NCBI RefSeq assembly: GCF_902499045.1
Contig: NZ_CABVPL010000008.1
Span: 124,001-188,000 of the forward strand
DNA from: Burkholderia latens
GTDB lineage: Bacteria > Pseudomonadota > Gammaproteobacteria > Burkholderiales > Burkholderiaceae
Direction: 5' to 3'
Length of the DNA stretch: 64,000 nt
In this document: positions 9,301 through 17,704 of the stretch, in pieces
How positions within the stretch are numbered: position 1 is the first letter of the stretch
Layout of the letters: each line of letters begins with the position of its first letter
Program-made: the position numbers and the translations under genes
Notes under the pieces: model-generated
Told to the model about the DNA's origin: nothing
Databases searched by the model: none
What the model saw: only the letters and a program-made list of their open reading frames with translations

Positions 9301-10316
9301 AGTTGCCCCGGCGACAGCTGGTTGCCGCGCGACAGCGACAGCTGCGCGACGCTGATTTCCTTCAGCCCTTCGTACAGTTCCTCGAAGCGCTCGTCGAACA
9401 GCGCGACGACGTCGCGCTTCTCGTCCGGCTCGTAGGGCAGGGTGGCGCCCCACACGCGGTCGTATTCGTGCTTGTCGCTGCTGCTGAAGAATTCGGTGAA
9501 GCCGGTGATCAGGTCGGCCTTCGTGAACATCACGTAGACCGGCGCGAACACCTCGAGCTTTTCGGTCAGCTCCTGAACGCGCTGACGGAGGTTTTTCGCG
9601 AGGTTGATCGCGAATTCTGGGCGGTTGCCGGTGAGTTCGGCGATGCTGGCGGTGACGATGATGCCGTTGATCGGCGCCTTCGGGCGGTAGCGCTTCAGCA
9701 GCCCGAGAAAGCCGAGCCATTCGCTGCGGTCTTCCTCGTGCACCGAGTAGCGGCCGGCCGTATCGAGCAGGATGCCCTCGGTCGTGAAGAACCAGTCGCA
9801 GTTGCGCGTGCCGCCGATCCCGTGGATCACCGCGCTGTTCTTGTCCGCGAACGGGAACTGCAGGCCGGAGTTCAGCACCGCGCTGCTCTTGCCCGCGGCC
9901 GGGTTGCCGATCACGATGTACCACGGCAGTTCGTACAGCGCGGAGCCGCCCGACACCTGGCCGATCTTCGACGTCTTGATCGTCTTCACCGCGTCCGACA
10001 GGCGCGTGCGCAGCACGTCGAGGTCGGCAGTCTTCGCGTCCGGCGCGATCGCGGCTGCGGCCGGCGCGGCGATCTTGCCCGTTTCGGCCTGTTCTTCCAG
10101 CACCTGGCCGAGCTGCTGGTTCGCGCGCTTCACGCGCCAGCGGCGCCACAACGCGACGCCGAGCCACAGCGCGAGGATCGCCGCGAACGCGATTGCGGCC
10201 CACAGGAGCGGCAGCTGCAGCATGTCAGCGGCGATGAAGAGAATCGCCGCTAGCGCGACGATCCCGAGAATCGAGAGCGTACGCGGATGAGTCAGCACGT
10301 TGAGGATGCGTTGCAT
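6372..10316 (-). CDS. tssM: T6SS membrane complex subunit TssM (IcmF family)
   Basis: A 1314-residue inner-membrane protein, normal for TssM. Two N-terminal helices (about residues 14-56) precede a cytoplasmic NTPase-like domain with an intact Walker A (GNPAAGKS, 137-144) and a downstream LLDTAGRY. A third membrane helix near residue 455 leads to the large periplasmic IcmF-related and C-terminal domains. TssM forms the envelope-spanning complex with TssJ and TssL. I set the start at the ATG at 10316 because the first helix follows at the usual distance; an in-frame ATG at 10406 adds 30 unlikely Pro/Arg-rich residues. No strong ribosome site precedes 10316. A Pro/Ala-rich insert lies near the middle of the periplasmic part. 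The gene overlaps tagF by four bases. Confidence 0.95.
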   Translation of the reverse strand: MQRILNVLTHPRTLSILGIVALAAILFIAADMLQLPLLWAAIAFAAILALWLGVALWRRWRVKRANQQLGQVLEEQAETGKIAAPAAAAIAPDAKTADLDVLRTRLSDAVKTIKTSKIGQVSGGSALYELPWYIVIGNPAAGKSSAVLNSGLQFPFADKNSAVIHGIGGTRNCDWFFTTEGILLDTAGRYSVHEEDRSEWLGFLGLLKRYRPKAPINGIIVTASIAELTGNRPEFAINLAKNLRQRVQELTEKLEVFAPVYVMFTKADLITGFTEFFSSSDKHEYDRVWGATLPYEPDEKRDVVALFDERFEELYEGLKEISVAQLSLSRGNQLSPGQLSFPLEFSTIKPSLRAFLATLFENNPFQYKPIFRGFYFTSALQEGETNSAAAQRIAHRFGLDASALPKPHSAFSKNGFFLRDLFSKVIFADRQTVRQFASPTKTRLRYATFFGFVAALALALGGWTWSTIGNQQLVANVQADLDNVTRLQQGRNDLQSRLQAMDILEDRIEQLEQFRRDKPMSVSLGLYQGDRLEQHLLTEYYNGVRQILLAPVSQNLASFMKDVNAHPEQLVPMTRPPESGAVQGGAIPVSTNPPGAATLGGAGAAQGASAATAAAPQQPAAPQGGLYSDASPTNVQDAYNALKTYLMLSDKRHVEQAHLTDQLARFWRGWLETNRGNMPRDEMIKSAERMISFYLSRVNDNDWPMIDANLALVDQTRENLRRVVRGMPARQRVYEEIKARASTRFAPMTIARIVGDGNQGLIAGSYAIPGTFTREAWFDYVQPAIRDAATKELQAKDWVLNTSTQDDLTLEGSPEQIQKTLVGMYKTEYAQHWQKFMQGIAVQGFTSFGQAVDGMNRLGDPQDSPIRKVLETAYDQTSWDNPSLANVAIKKAQTGVVNWVKQLFTRSQAGQMAAANIDINGNPAEVPMGPIGQEFIGLARIVATHDGTSMLKGYMDSLSKVRTRFNVIKNQGDPGPGARQLMQQTLDGNGSELADSLKFVDEQMLTGLTDSQRKSLRPLLVRPLMQAFSVVIQPASAEVNKVWNAQVYQPFQNSLATKYPFAANAKVEAGAGEIAQVFGPDGAIAKFVSTTLGPLAVRRGDTLAARTWGDMGIGLTPDFTNGFARWVAPLAGGAAGGAAAAAEPQTVFQILPQPSTGTTEYTIAIDGQQLRYRNTPPQWTNFVWPNPQGSPGATLSATTFDGRTVQLVNEPGRYGLEKLINSAQRKRRPDGTFDLTWAQGSVNVSVTMRIISTSQPTGGGDQPQQQSLRGLQLPSSVADASAGAAQNATQAGTGAPATAPAVTATAATNAQGAQ

Positions 10317-10617
10317 AGGACGTTCAGGTTCCGGTGCGTTTCGGTGAGGCGACGCAGGCGCGCCGAGCGGCAAGCGTGGCGCCGCGATGTGTCGCCATGC
10401 TGTCAAACTGGAGGAAGGGGGCTGGCATCAGTGCGCCCGCGGCATCGGAGAAGGCGCGCGCAATAATGAAAGGACGCTGTGAGAATTAAAACGGAAGCGG
10501 CGGCCCGAAAAAATCGCGCAACGGAATGCCCGATCGATTGCGCCACCCAAATCGTTTCCTGCCGCGTGATTAAAAAGCCCCATGCCGCCCTCATTATTTC
10601 TTGTCCGGCAGCCCTGA
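10317..10617. other. Gap between the M15 peptidase gene and tssM
   Basis: About 300 bases upstream of tssM. A 63-codon frame on the minus strand (10594-10403) contains a short hydrophobic run but has a poor ribosome site and unusual composition; I do not call it. The region is AT-richer than the flanking genes and most likely carries the promoter and leader of the tssM-tagF-ompA unit. Confidence 0.45.
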
Positions 10618-11463
10618 CTAGCTGCCGCGTCCCAGTTTAAAACCGGGTTTATGGTATTCCACGTGCCCGAGATCCATCATTTTCCATCGGCCTCCCCAGG
10701 TCAGGCCGACCTGCTCGGCGACCTGTCCGTACAACTGGTAGCCGCGCATCGCCCAGGGATCTTTCTCGGAAATGACCAGCTTGCCGTCGCGCAAGAACGC
10801 GTTGTCGGCCGCGAGCCCGAACTGGTGATAACTCTGGAAAGCCGCCGCATTGGTCACGTTGGTGCCCATCTGCGCGAGCCGGTTCTGTCGTTCCGGGCTC
10901 CGATAACCTTCCAGCAGCGCCATTTCATAACCATATTGTTCGTGCATGATCTTGTAGACCAGCAGCAAACGCGTGCGGAAGTCAGGGTCCAGCAGATTCC
11001 AGTCGCGGCTCGCATCTCTCAGCGCAGGCCGCACCTGTTCGACTTCCTTCGTGGCAAACACTTCAGGCGGCAACGGCGGGGGCGGGACGAGCTGCTCGCC
11101 CTGCAGCAGCGCGGCGATCTTCTCGTCGGGCACGCGCGCCGTGTCGTCGTACTGAAACAATTGCCGACCGCGTAACGCAATGGCCACCAATGGCGGCGTC
11201 GCAAGAATACCTGCCGACACCATAATCATCAAGCGCCGCCGGATCAGTAAATTTTGCACGTCACTTAATGCGCCGCGCGTCGCGGTGGCCGATTTAACAA
11301 TTTGACTGCGCGTGCGGGCGGCGCGATCGTTCGCGCGGCGGGTCAGGCGGCCGTGAAACTGCGCGACGGATTCGAAAACGGTCGCGCGCAGACCCGGTAA
11401 AAGCAACAGGGCCGCGACCGCGACGGCAACGGCGAAATAGGCGACGAGTGCGACGGCAATCAA
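10618..11463 (-). CDS. TagX-like M15-family peptidoglycan peptidase, T6SS-linked
   Basis: A 281-residue membrane-anchored enzyme. A first hydrophobic segment (2-24), a basic cytoplasmic loop, and a second segment (about 78-97) place the C-terminal domain in the periplasm. That domain carries M15 motifs: EGYRSPERQ (185-193), SYHQFGLAAD with zinc ligands H213 and D220, and GLTWGGRW...DLGHVEYH with H267. M15 enzymes cut peptidoglycan peptides; the Acinetobacter relative TagX is an L,D-endopeptidase needed to pass the T6SS apparatus through the wall. Its place between tssM and another putative T6SS gene supports that job. The start is a TTG with GGGGA about six bases upstream. It is divergent from the next gene. 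Confidence 0.88.
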   Translation of the reverse strand: MIAVALVAYFAVAVAVAALLLLPGLRATVFESVAQFHGRLTRRANDRAARTRSQIVKSATATRGALSDVQNLLIRRRLMIMVSAGILATPPLVAIALRGRQLFQYDDTARVPDEKIAALLQGEQLVPPPPLPPEVFATKEVEQVRPALRDASRDWNLLDPDFRTRLLLVYKIMHEQYGYEMALLEGYRSPERQNRLAQMGTNVTNAAAFQSYHQFGLAADNAFLRDGKLVISEKDPWAMRGYQLYGQVAEQVGLTWGGRWKMMDLGHVEYHKPGFKLGRGS

Positions 11464-11488
11464 CGAAATCCCCGGAAATTGGAATTGA

Positions 11489-11517
11489 TTGTGTTTTGCA
11501 ATGCTTGCTCTTAGAAT
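11489..11517 (+). promoter_or_regulatory. Candidate sigma70-type promoter for the gene at 11585
   Basis: A TTGTGT at 11489-11494 and a TAGAAT at 11512-11517 are separated by 17 bases, in the divergent gap between the M15 peptidase and the Ala-rich membrane protein. Transcription would start near 11524, giving a 60-base leader. An alternative -10 (TATATT, 11541-11546) lacks a partner. Judged by eye only. Confidence 0.35.
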
Positions 11518-11584
11518 CAGGCTGCTTTGAGAGGCCGGGCTATATTATCGCGGTGAATTAAACCAGGATTCAATGAGACGCTGA

Positions 11585-12553
11585 ATGAGTGCGCCGGAAA
11601 ATTCAAATTCGAAAACCCCGCCGAGCCTGTTGTCCGATACCAAACCGGCAGGCCAGGACGGGCCTCAGCAGTCGCGCATTCTCGCGAATCTGGAAGGACG
11701 TGTCACGCCGCCCGCCGAAGCGCCGCGCCGTTCGCTGAAGGGGCCGATCGCGGCCGTCGTCGCGCTCGTGGTCGCCGTCGGCGGCTGGGGGGCGTGGCGT
11801 TGGCAGCAGCAGTCGGCCGAGCCGGCCGCCGTGGCCGCCGCGCCGGCCGCGCCCGCGCAGGCCTCCGCGAAGGCAGAACCGGCCAGCGGCGCCGCCGTGC
11901 AAGTCGCGCAGAATGCCGCGTCCGCCGCACCCGCTGCGCAACCGGCGACGATCGTCAATGACGATGCCGCATCGCAGACCGTTGCGTCCGCATCGGCGGC
12001 ATCGGCCGCGTCGGGCGCCGACAACAGCCGCCTGTCCCGCGCGCTCGCCGACGGCGCCGACGACGCGTCCGGCGCAGCTACGGCCGGTGCCGTTGCCGCG
12101 ACGGCCGCGGCGGCGGCAGCGACGAAGTCCGCGAAGGCCGACGCCGCGAAGGGCGACAAGGTCGCCGCACGCAGCAAGGCCGATGCAAAGGCGGACGCAC
12201 GCAAGCATCGCAAGGAACAGCAGGCGGAGCTCGCGCAGGCGAAGAAGCGCCGCGAAGCCGCGACGCGTACCGCGAGCGCGAAGGCGGCCGTGAAGGACGA
12301 TCCGGATGCGGATCTGCTGGCCGCGCTCGTCGCGCGCACGAAGCCCGCGGACAAGAAGGCCGCTGCGCAGAAGGCGCAGGCCGTGCCGACCCGGACGGCC
12401 GCCGCGACGGGCGGCTCGCTTGCCGCGCGCGTGAAGGAGTGCTCGGAGCGCGGTTTCTTCGAGGATCAGCTCTGCCGCTGGCGCGTCTGCGACGGCCATT
12501 GGGGCAAGGATCCGGCATGCCCGAGCGCCGCGCAATCGGAGACCCGCCAGTAA
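11585..12553 (+). CDS. Single-pass membrane protein with Ala/Lys-rich linker and Cys-rich tail, T6SS-neighbour
   Basis: A 322-residue protein that I cannot assign to a named family. Residues 1-50 are polar and cytoplasmic, 52-69 form one membrane helix, and then about 200 residues of Ala-rich, later Lys/Arg-rich low-complexity sequence follow. This linker could span the periplasm. The last 40 residues form a compact motif with four cysteines (C-x10-C-x4-C-x8-C spacing around FFEDQLCRWRVCDGHWG), which could hold two disulfides. It is divergent from the TagX-like gene. A T6SS accessory role, for example a wall-spanning anchor, is plausible from location only. A strong terminator follows 42 bases after the stop. 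Confidence 0.7.
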   Translation: MSAPENSNSKTPPSLLSDTKPAGQDGPQQSRILANLEGRVTPPAEAPRRSLKGPIAAVVALVVAVGGWGAWRWQQQSAEPAAVAAAPAAPAQASAKAEPASGAAVQVAQNAASAAPAAQPATIVNDDAASQTVASASAASAASGADNSRLSRALADGADDASGAATAGAVAATAAAAAATKSAKADAAKGDKVAARSKADAKADARKHRKEQQAELAQAKKRREAATRTASAKAAVKDDPDADLLAALVARTKPADKKAAAQKAQAVPTRTAAATGGSLAARVKECSERGFFEDQLCRWRVCDGHWGKDPACPSAAQSETRQ

Positions 12554-12594
12554 CTTGCGTCACGCCTGCGTCACACCGTCCCGCTGATCGCATC

Positions 12595-12625
12595 CGCGCC
12601 GCCCAATGGGCGGCGCGTTGCTTTT
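12595..12625 (+). terminator. Rho-independent terminator
   Basis: A perfect 10-bp stem (12595-12604 with 12608-12617), a 3-base loop and a TTGCTTTT tail lie 42 bases after the stop of the Ala-rich membrane protein gene. Confidence 0.85.
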
Positions 12626-12770
12626 GGGAGGCACCCCGCGCGCGGACGGCCATATGTGACGATGTCACGAGAGTGTCACACGCGTCGGGCATACGTTTGC
12701 TTTCATTTCCCGGCGTCGCGCCGCGGCGCGCGACGCGCGGCACGGTGCGCGCCGCACGACCTTCGACACG

Positions 12771-13799
12771 ATGGACCTGATCGTACAGACTTACGGCGCC
12801 GATACGTCCGGCATGGTGTGCGGATTCCGTTTCGTCCCGGGCGGATCGGGCGAGATGCTCGACGCCGATGCGGCCGCCGCATGGCTGCGCTCGTGCCGCG
12901 ACGGCGATGCGGCCGCCTCCGGCGACTTCGTCTGGCTGCACTTCAATCTCGCGCACGGCGCAAGCGAGCGCTGGATGCGCACGCACCTCGGATTGCCGGA
13001 CAGCTTCTTCGAATTCCTGCACGAAGGATCGCGCTCGACGCGCATCGAGCAGGAAGACGGCGCGCTGCGCGCGATCGTCAACGACGTGATGTTCAACCTC
13101 GAATTGACGCCGTCGGAAATCGCGACGCTATTCGTGCACGTCGAGCGGCGCATCATGGTCACCGCGCGGCTCAAGCCGCTGCGCTCGGTCGACACGCTGC
13201 GCGCCTGCGTGCGTGACGGCGAACGGTTCCGCTCGCCGGCCGAGCTGCTCGTGCATCTGTTGCGCGACCAGGCCGACCTGCTGATCCAGATCATGCGGCG
13301 CACGAGCGTCGACGTCGACCGCATCGAGGATCGCTTCCTGTCGCAACGGCTCACGTCGAATCGCGTCGAACTCGGCGCGATGCGCCGCACGCTCACGCGG
13401 CTGCAGCGCATGCTCGCGCCCGAGCCCGGCTCGATCTTCCGGCTGCTCGCGAAGCCGCCCGCGTGGCTGCATTCCGAAGACGTGCAGGAGCTGCGCGAGT
13501 CGACCGAAGAGTTCTCGCTCGTGCTTGCCGATCTGTCGGGGCTCAACGAGCGGATCAAGCTGCTGCAGGAAGAGATCGGCTCGCGGCTCGACGAGCAGAA
13601 CAACCGGACACTGTTCACGCTGACGCTCGTGACCGTGATCGCGCTGCCGATCAACATCGTCGCGGGTTTCTTCGGGATGAACGTCGGCGGGGTGCCGTTC
13701 GCCGAGAACAAGCACGGGTTCTGGCTGATGGTGCTGCTGGTCGCGGGCTTCACCGCCCTTGCCGCGTGGTGGGCGTTCCGCCGGCGCGACGATCGCTAG
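12771..13799 (+). CDS. CorA-family metal transporter, ZntB-like
   Basis: A 342-residue protein with the CorA layout: a long soluble cytoplasmic funnel domain (1-275) with heptad-like helices, then two C-terminal membrane helices. The signature GMN occurs as FFGMNVGGVPF at the end of the first helix, and a short loop leads to the second helix and a basic cytoplasmic tail. The GGVPF continuation is typical of ZntB-like members, which move Zn2+, rather than the YGMNF of magnesium CorA, but substrate cannot be decided from sequence. It stands alone, 217 bases after the T6SS-linked gene, and a terminator that belongs to the convergent aminopeptidase gene follows. Confidence 0.9.
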   Translation: MDLIVQTYGADTSGMVCGFRFVPGGSGEMLDADAAAAWLRSCRDGDAAASGDFVWLHFNLAHGASERWMRTHLGLPDSFFEFLHEGSRSTRIEQEDGALRAIVNDVMFNLELTPSEIATLFVHVERRIMVTARLKPLRSVDTLRACVRDGERFRSPAELLVHLLRDQADLLIQIMRRTSVDVDRIEDRFLSQRLTSNRVELGAMRRTLTRLQRMLAPEPGSIFRLLAKPPAWLHSEDVQELRESTEEFSLVLADLSGLNERIKLLQEEIGSRLDEQNNRTLFTLTLVTVIALPINIVAGFFGMNVGGVPFAENKHGFWLMVLLVAGFTALAAWWAFRRRDDR

Positions 13800-13820
13800 C
13801 GCCGTTCGCCAATACGTCCG

Positions 13821-13852
13821 CAAAAAAAACGGGCCCCGCATGCGAGGCCCGT
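13821..13852 (-). terminator. Rho-independent terminator of the M1 aminopeptidase gene
   Basis: A 7-bp stem (13829-13835 with 13846-13852) around a 10-base loop has eight A on its left side, read as eight U on the minus strand. It lies 66 bases after the aminopeptidase stop and so ends leftward transcription. On the plus strand it lacks a U-tract. Confidence 0.8.
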
Positions 13853-13918
13853 GGAAGGGACGTGAAGTCCGAAACGCCGGCCGGCGCCGCGACGCGCGCG
13901 GCGCCGGCCGATGCAACG

Positions 13919-16087
13919 TTACTGAACCAGCGTCTTGCGCGGCTTGAACATGCCCTGATAGCGCAGCGACGGACGCTCCTTCACCGTCGGCGCGAAGCCG
14001 CCGAAGCTCGGCGTCTGGCGCAGCTTCATCGCGGCCGGCGACGCGACCGAGCCGATCGACGTCGAACGCGAAGCCGGCGCGAGGTTGTTCGCGACGAGCA
14101 GCGCGGCCTCGCTCTTCAGGTTCGCGAGCAGCACCGGATCGGTCGAGCCGTTGACCTGCGTGAGCAGCCCGCTCCACGCGGCATCGCTGTAGTTCACGAC
14201 GTAGTAGTCGAGACCGCTCGGATCCGCGACCACGCCCGTGCAGCCGTCGATCCGCGTCTGCGTCTGCGTGTCCTTCAGCGCGAGCGTCGTGCGTTTCGCG
14301 AGACCCTGGCCGTACGCGAGCGTGATCGGCACCGTCCATTGCAGGCCCGGATACGCGTTCTTGTTCGGGAACGGCTGCTGTTTCAGCGTGACGATCGTCT
14401 GGTTCTTCGTCATGTCGCACTGCGTATCGAGCGAGATCAGCGGCACGCCCGTCTGACGCACGTAGCTGTCGCCGATCGGGCCGACCGGCTGGCCGCTCGC
14501 CTTCGACAGCGCATCCCACAGGCGCTTCGGCGTGCCGTTGCCGAACGAGTAGTCGACCAGGTACTGCTGCAAGCCCTTGCGCAGCGTCTGTTCGCCGAGA
14601 TAGTTCTCGAGCGTCTTCAGCACGTGGCCGCCCTTGTCGTACGTGAACGCGCTCGCGCTCAGCACGAAGTCGTTCGACGCCCAGTCGTTGAAGTTCGGCG
14701 CGACCGGGAACGCGTTCGGGCCGATGTCGCGATTGATCACGCGGTACTTGTTCTTCACCTGGTCGAGCCAGCTGAACTCGTCGGGGAAGAACTGGATCGT
14801 CGTCTTCGTCTCGAAGAACGTCGCGAACGATTCGTTCAGCCACACGTTGTCCCACCAGTCGGTCGTCACGAGATCGCCGAACCATTGGTGCGCGACTTCG
14901 TGCGTGAGCACCTCGTTACCGTAGCGCGACATCGGCTGGCCCGGCTGCGGCAGGATGTCGTCGGCGAACTCGAGGATCGACCCCCAGTTCTCCATCCCGC
15001 CGAAGTTCAGGTCCTTCTGCTCCTTGAACGCATCGTTCGCGGCGACCGTGTCGAACTTCGTCAGCGGCAGCGGGATGCCCGTATAGCGGTAGTAGAAGTC
15101 GAGCGCCTGCTTGGTGCGGTCCATCGCCGGCTTCGCCCAGTCGCTCATGCCCGGCGGCGTGAACACGCGCAGGTGCAGGCCGCCCTTGCCGCCCGGCAGC
15201 GGGCTCGTGAAATCGTCCTCGTAGGTGTCGAACATGCCGCCGCCGAAGAACAGCAGATACGACGGCATCGGCGGGGTCTTCTCGAACTGCACGAGCTTGT
15301 AGCCGCCGCCGACGTTGGTCGACGGTTTCTCGGCCGCGTTCGACACGACGCGCCAGTTCTGCGGCACTTCGGCCGTCACTTCATAGGTCGGCCGGAACGC
15401 CGGCTCGTCCCAGCCCGGGAACCACTGGCGCGACAGGTTCGTTTCGCCCTGCGTGAGGATCGCGCCGCTCGTCGTGCCGTCGGTGCCCTTCAGGTCGACG
15501 CGGAATACGCCTTCCGCGGCCGAGCAGCCCGGATACGGATCGTCGCCGCAGCTGCCGCCGGTCTGGTTGACCGGATCGTCATACGACTTGAAGTTGATGA
15601 TGCCCGACCACTCCATGTGCAGCGAATAGTTGCCCGGCGCGATCGTGCCGGCGACGGGGCGCAGCTGATAGAAGTCGCCCTTGTCCTGCGGCGTCGCGAT
15701 CAGCTGGATGTTGCCCGGCTGCAGCGTGATGCGGCCGTTCGTGAACTTGATTCGGTGGCCGGCGACCACGATGTTGTTGACCGGCTTCAGCACCTTGATC
15801 TCGACGTCGGCGCGCCCGTCGAACGCGTTCAGCGCGTCGTTCGGGCGGAACCACAGCCGGTAGTTGACCGGCACGACGGTGTCCGGCAGCTCGACAGGCG
15901 ACACGCTCTTGTCGACGTTGGATGCGCTCGGCGGCGCGTTGACGGCGGGCGACGAACTCGAATGCGGCGCGCCGGCGGAGCTGAGTGCGGAAGCCGAGCC
16001 CACGCCGCCGTCGTCGCCGCCGCACCCGGCGAGTGCGAGCGCGGCGACCAGCGGCAGATAACGCATCTTGTGAATATTGATCGACAT
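13919..16087 (-). CDS. M1-family zinc aminopeptidase, lipoprotein
   Basis: A 722-residue secreted peptidase. The N-terminus has a signal peptide with a lipobox (LALAGC), then a Ser/Ala-rich linker of about 30 residues. The exopeptidase motif GGMEN is at 363-367 and the zinc site HEVAH at 396-400, with the third ligand in WLNESFATFFE, so the catalytic set is complete. M1 enzymes remove N-terminal residues from peptides; the lipobox puts this one on the outside of a membrane, unlike cytoplasmic PepN. The C-terminal domain is shorter than in PepN (about 870 residues). The ATG at 16087 has GAGG nine bases upstream; an ATG seven codons later is also possible. It is monocistronic. Confidence 0.92.
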   Translation of the reverse strand: MSINIHKMRYLPLVAALALAGCGGDDGGVGSASALSSAGAPHSSSSPAVNAPPSASNVDKSVSPVELPDTVVPVNYRLWFRPNDALNAFDGRADVEIKVLKPVNNIVVAGHRIKFTNGRITLQPGNIQLIATPQDKGDFYQLRPVAGTIAPGNYSLHMEWSGIINFKSYDDPVNQTGGSCGDDPYPGCSAAEGVFRVDLKGTDGTTSGAILTQGETNLSRQWFPGWDEPAFRPTYEVTAEVPQNWRVVSNAAEKPSTNVGGGYKLVQFEKTPPMPSYLLFFGGGMFDTYEDDFTSPLPGGKGGLHLRVFTPPGMSDWAKPAMDRTKQALDFYYRYTGIPLPLTKFDTVAANDAFKEQKDLNFGGMENWGSILEFADDILPQPGQPMSRYGNEVLTHEVAHQWFGDLVTTDWWDNVWLNESFATFFETKTTIQFFPDEFSWLDQVKNKYRVINRDIGPNAFPVAPNFNDWASNDFVLSASAFTYDKGGHVLKTLENYLGEQTLRKGLQQYLVDYSFGNGTPKRLWDALSKASGQPVGPIGDSYVRQTGVPLISLDTQCDMTKNQTIVTLKQQPFPNKNAYPGLQWTVPITLAYGQGLAKRTTLALKDTQTQTRIDGCTGVVADPSGLDYYVVNYSDAAWSGLLTQVNGSTDPVLLANLKSEAALLVANNLAPASRSTSIGSVASPAAMKLRQTPSFGGFAPTVKERPSLRYQGMFKPRKTLVQ

Positions 16088-16727
16088 GACTGAAACCTCG
16101 ATTGTTGAAGGAATCGTTCAGTGCTGCGAAAACGCCGGCAAAAGCGGTCCCTCGCCGTTAATCAACAGCGACGAGAAATGCCAATGACGGTTTATTCGAA
16201 AAGACGGCCGGCCGACTACGTAAAGGTAATCATGGTTTACTGCCCCCTCTGTGTTTCCGGATGTCGGTTAACTTGCCGGTTCAAAATGGCGGGCGCGTGT
16301 TGTACTGAATTGATTTCGCGCGCACGACACGGGGCTGCCCGCCCTGTGCGGGCGTGCATTCCCTTTGAACCGACGACCCACGGGGCTGGCCGTACCAGGC
16401 CGCAGGACGGAAGGACGGCGTGTCGCCGTTCCGTAAAATCGCCGTCATGCGGCTTGAAGGTTTGTCGGCCTGCTCGAAGGATGCGTAAATATACTTGATG
16501 GATTTGGGTAAAGGAAACGAAAAAATTAGAAAGCGATTCGAGTGCGGTTCGGGCATGGCATTGAATGTCGAAAGGCATTAATTCGCTTTTCGTTTATCCA
16601 TTGTTTCCGTAGTTTTAATCTATTAACGATTGCGGCGGTGTGCGAAAACTACGAATCGGCGCGTGGCTGGGCGCGCTCGGTACAATGCAGCGACACCCTG
16701 TCGATCGATTCCCGCTGGAGGCCATTG
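16088..16727. other. Long divergent intergenic region, AT-rich
   Basis: About 640 bases between the divergent aminopeptidase and WHy-lipoprotein genes, clearly AT-richer than the coding sequence. Several short frames exist but none has protein-like composition. A hairpin (16337-16342 with 16348-16353) is present without a U-tract. A TACAAT at 16681-16686 could be the -10 of the rightward gene, though I see no good -35. Promoters for both genes must be here. Confidence 0.45.
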
Positions 16728-17222
16728 ATGTCACACGCTTTGTTCCGAATCGCGCCGCTGCGCGCCGCGCTGCTGCTATGCGCGGCCGTGCTGCTGCTCG
16801 GCGGCTGCGCGGGCCTGACGCGCGAGCCCGTGAACGTGACCGTCGCGGGCCTCGACCCGCTCGTCGGGCAGGGGCTCGAGATGCGTTTCAGCCTGAAGCT
16901 GCGCGTGCAGAACCCGAACGACACGCCGATCGAATACGACGGCGTTTCGGTTGCGCTGGACTTGAACGGCACACCGTTCGCGAGCGGCGTCAGCGACCGC
17001 TCCGGCGTCGTCCCGCGCTTCGGCGAGGCCGTGATCGACGTGCCCGTTTCCGTATCGGCATTTGCCGCCGCGCGGCAGGCGTGGAACCTGCCGGGCGCGG
17101 CCGCGAACGGCGAGTTGCCGTACGCGCTGCGCGGCCGGCTCGCGGGCGGCGTGCTCGGTACCGTGCGGTTCAGCGACGCCGGCACGCTCCGGATGCCTGC
17201 CACGCCAGGATGGGGTGGGTAG
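16728..17222 (+). CDS. WHy-domain (LEA type 2) lipoprotein
   Basis: A 164-residue protein beginning at the ATG at 16728, with GGAGG about seven bases upstream; the frame is open further upstream but without a ribosome site. A short basic start, a hydrophobic core and the lipobox LLGGC give a lipoprotein signal. The mature part (EPVNVTVAGLDPL, LKLRVQNPNDTPIEYDG, then two beta-rich segments) matches the water-stress/hypersensitive-response (LEA2) fold, an immunoglobulin-like beta sandwich found in small bacterial envelope lipoproteins. The function of these bacterial proteins is not well defined. The YegP-like gene follows in the same direction after 149 bases. Confidence 0.85.
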   Translation: MSHALFRIAPLRAALLLCAAVLLLGGCAGLTREPVNVTVAGLDPLVGQGLEMRFSLKLRVQNPNDTPIEYDGVSVALDLNGTPFASGVSDRSGVVPRFGEAVIDVPVSVSAFAAARQAWNLPGAAANGELPYALRGRLAGGVLGTVRFSDAGTLRMPATPGWGG

Positions 17223-17371
17223 CGAGAAAGTAACTAACGTCTGCCAAATGTGAACGAAAATACACGAATTGACAGTCTTCAACATTCAACTTGCCGGGGA
17301 GTCGATTTTTGTCGGTGGCGCTCCTACACTGTTTTCGTCCGAGGGACGGACGCTTTCAGGAGAGACACGAC

Positions 17372-17704
17372 ATGGCAGCCAAATTCGAAATCATGCGGGC
17401 CGCGAACGGCGAGTATTTCTTCCATCTGAAGTCGGCGAACGGCGAAATCGTCCTCGCAAGCGAGCGGTACGACGCGAAAGGCGGCGCGCGAAACGGCATC
17501 GCGTCCGTGCGGGAGAACGCGCCGCTCGATGCGCGCTATGAGCGCAAGCTCGCGCGCAACGGCGAACACATGTTCGATCTGAAGGCGGCCAACCACGAGA
17601 TCATCGGCACGAGCGAAACGTACCAAAGCACGCAGGGCCGCGAGAACGGCATCGCGGCCGTCAAGCGCGATGCTCCCGGCGCGGAAACCTTCGATCTCGC
17701 CTGA
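17372..17704 (+). CDS. yegP: YegP-family DUF1508 tandem-repeat protein
   Basis: A 110-residue protein made of two DUF1508 repeats. The first runs from about residue 4 to 50 (FEIMRAANGEYFFHLKSANG...NGIASVREN), the second from about 52 to 104 (YERKLARNGEHMFDLKAAN...NGIAAVKRD). The length equals that of E. coli YegP. AGGAGA lies nine bases before the ATG. The fold is a small alpha/beta barrel and the function is unknown. A TTGACA at 17269-17274 may be a -35, but I see no matching -10. Confidence 0.92.
   Translation: MAAKFEIMRAANGEYFFHLKSANGEIVLASERYDAKGGARNGIASVRENAPLDARYERKLARNGEHMFDLKAANHEIIGTSETYQSTQGRENGIAAVKRDAPGAETFDLA

Noticed and set aside
6009-10253. Very long open frame on the plus strand opposite tssM
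   Set aside because: Arg/Ala-rich shadow of a high-G+C gene; tssM on the other strand has clear domains.
10403-10594. 63-codon frame between the M15 peptidase and tssM
   Set aside because: Poor ribosome site and unusual composition; it lies where the tssM promoter should be.
16237-16578. 113-codon frame in the aminopeptidase/WHy intergenic region
   Set aside because: Unusual composition and no ribosome site; region is better explained as divergent regulatory DNA.
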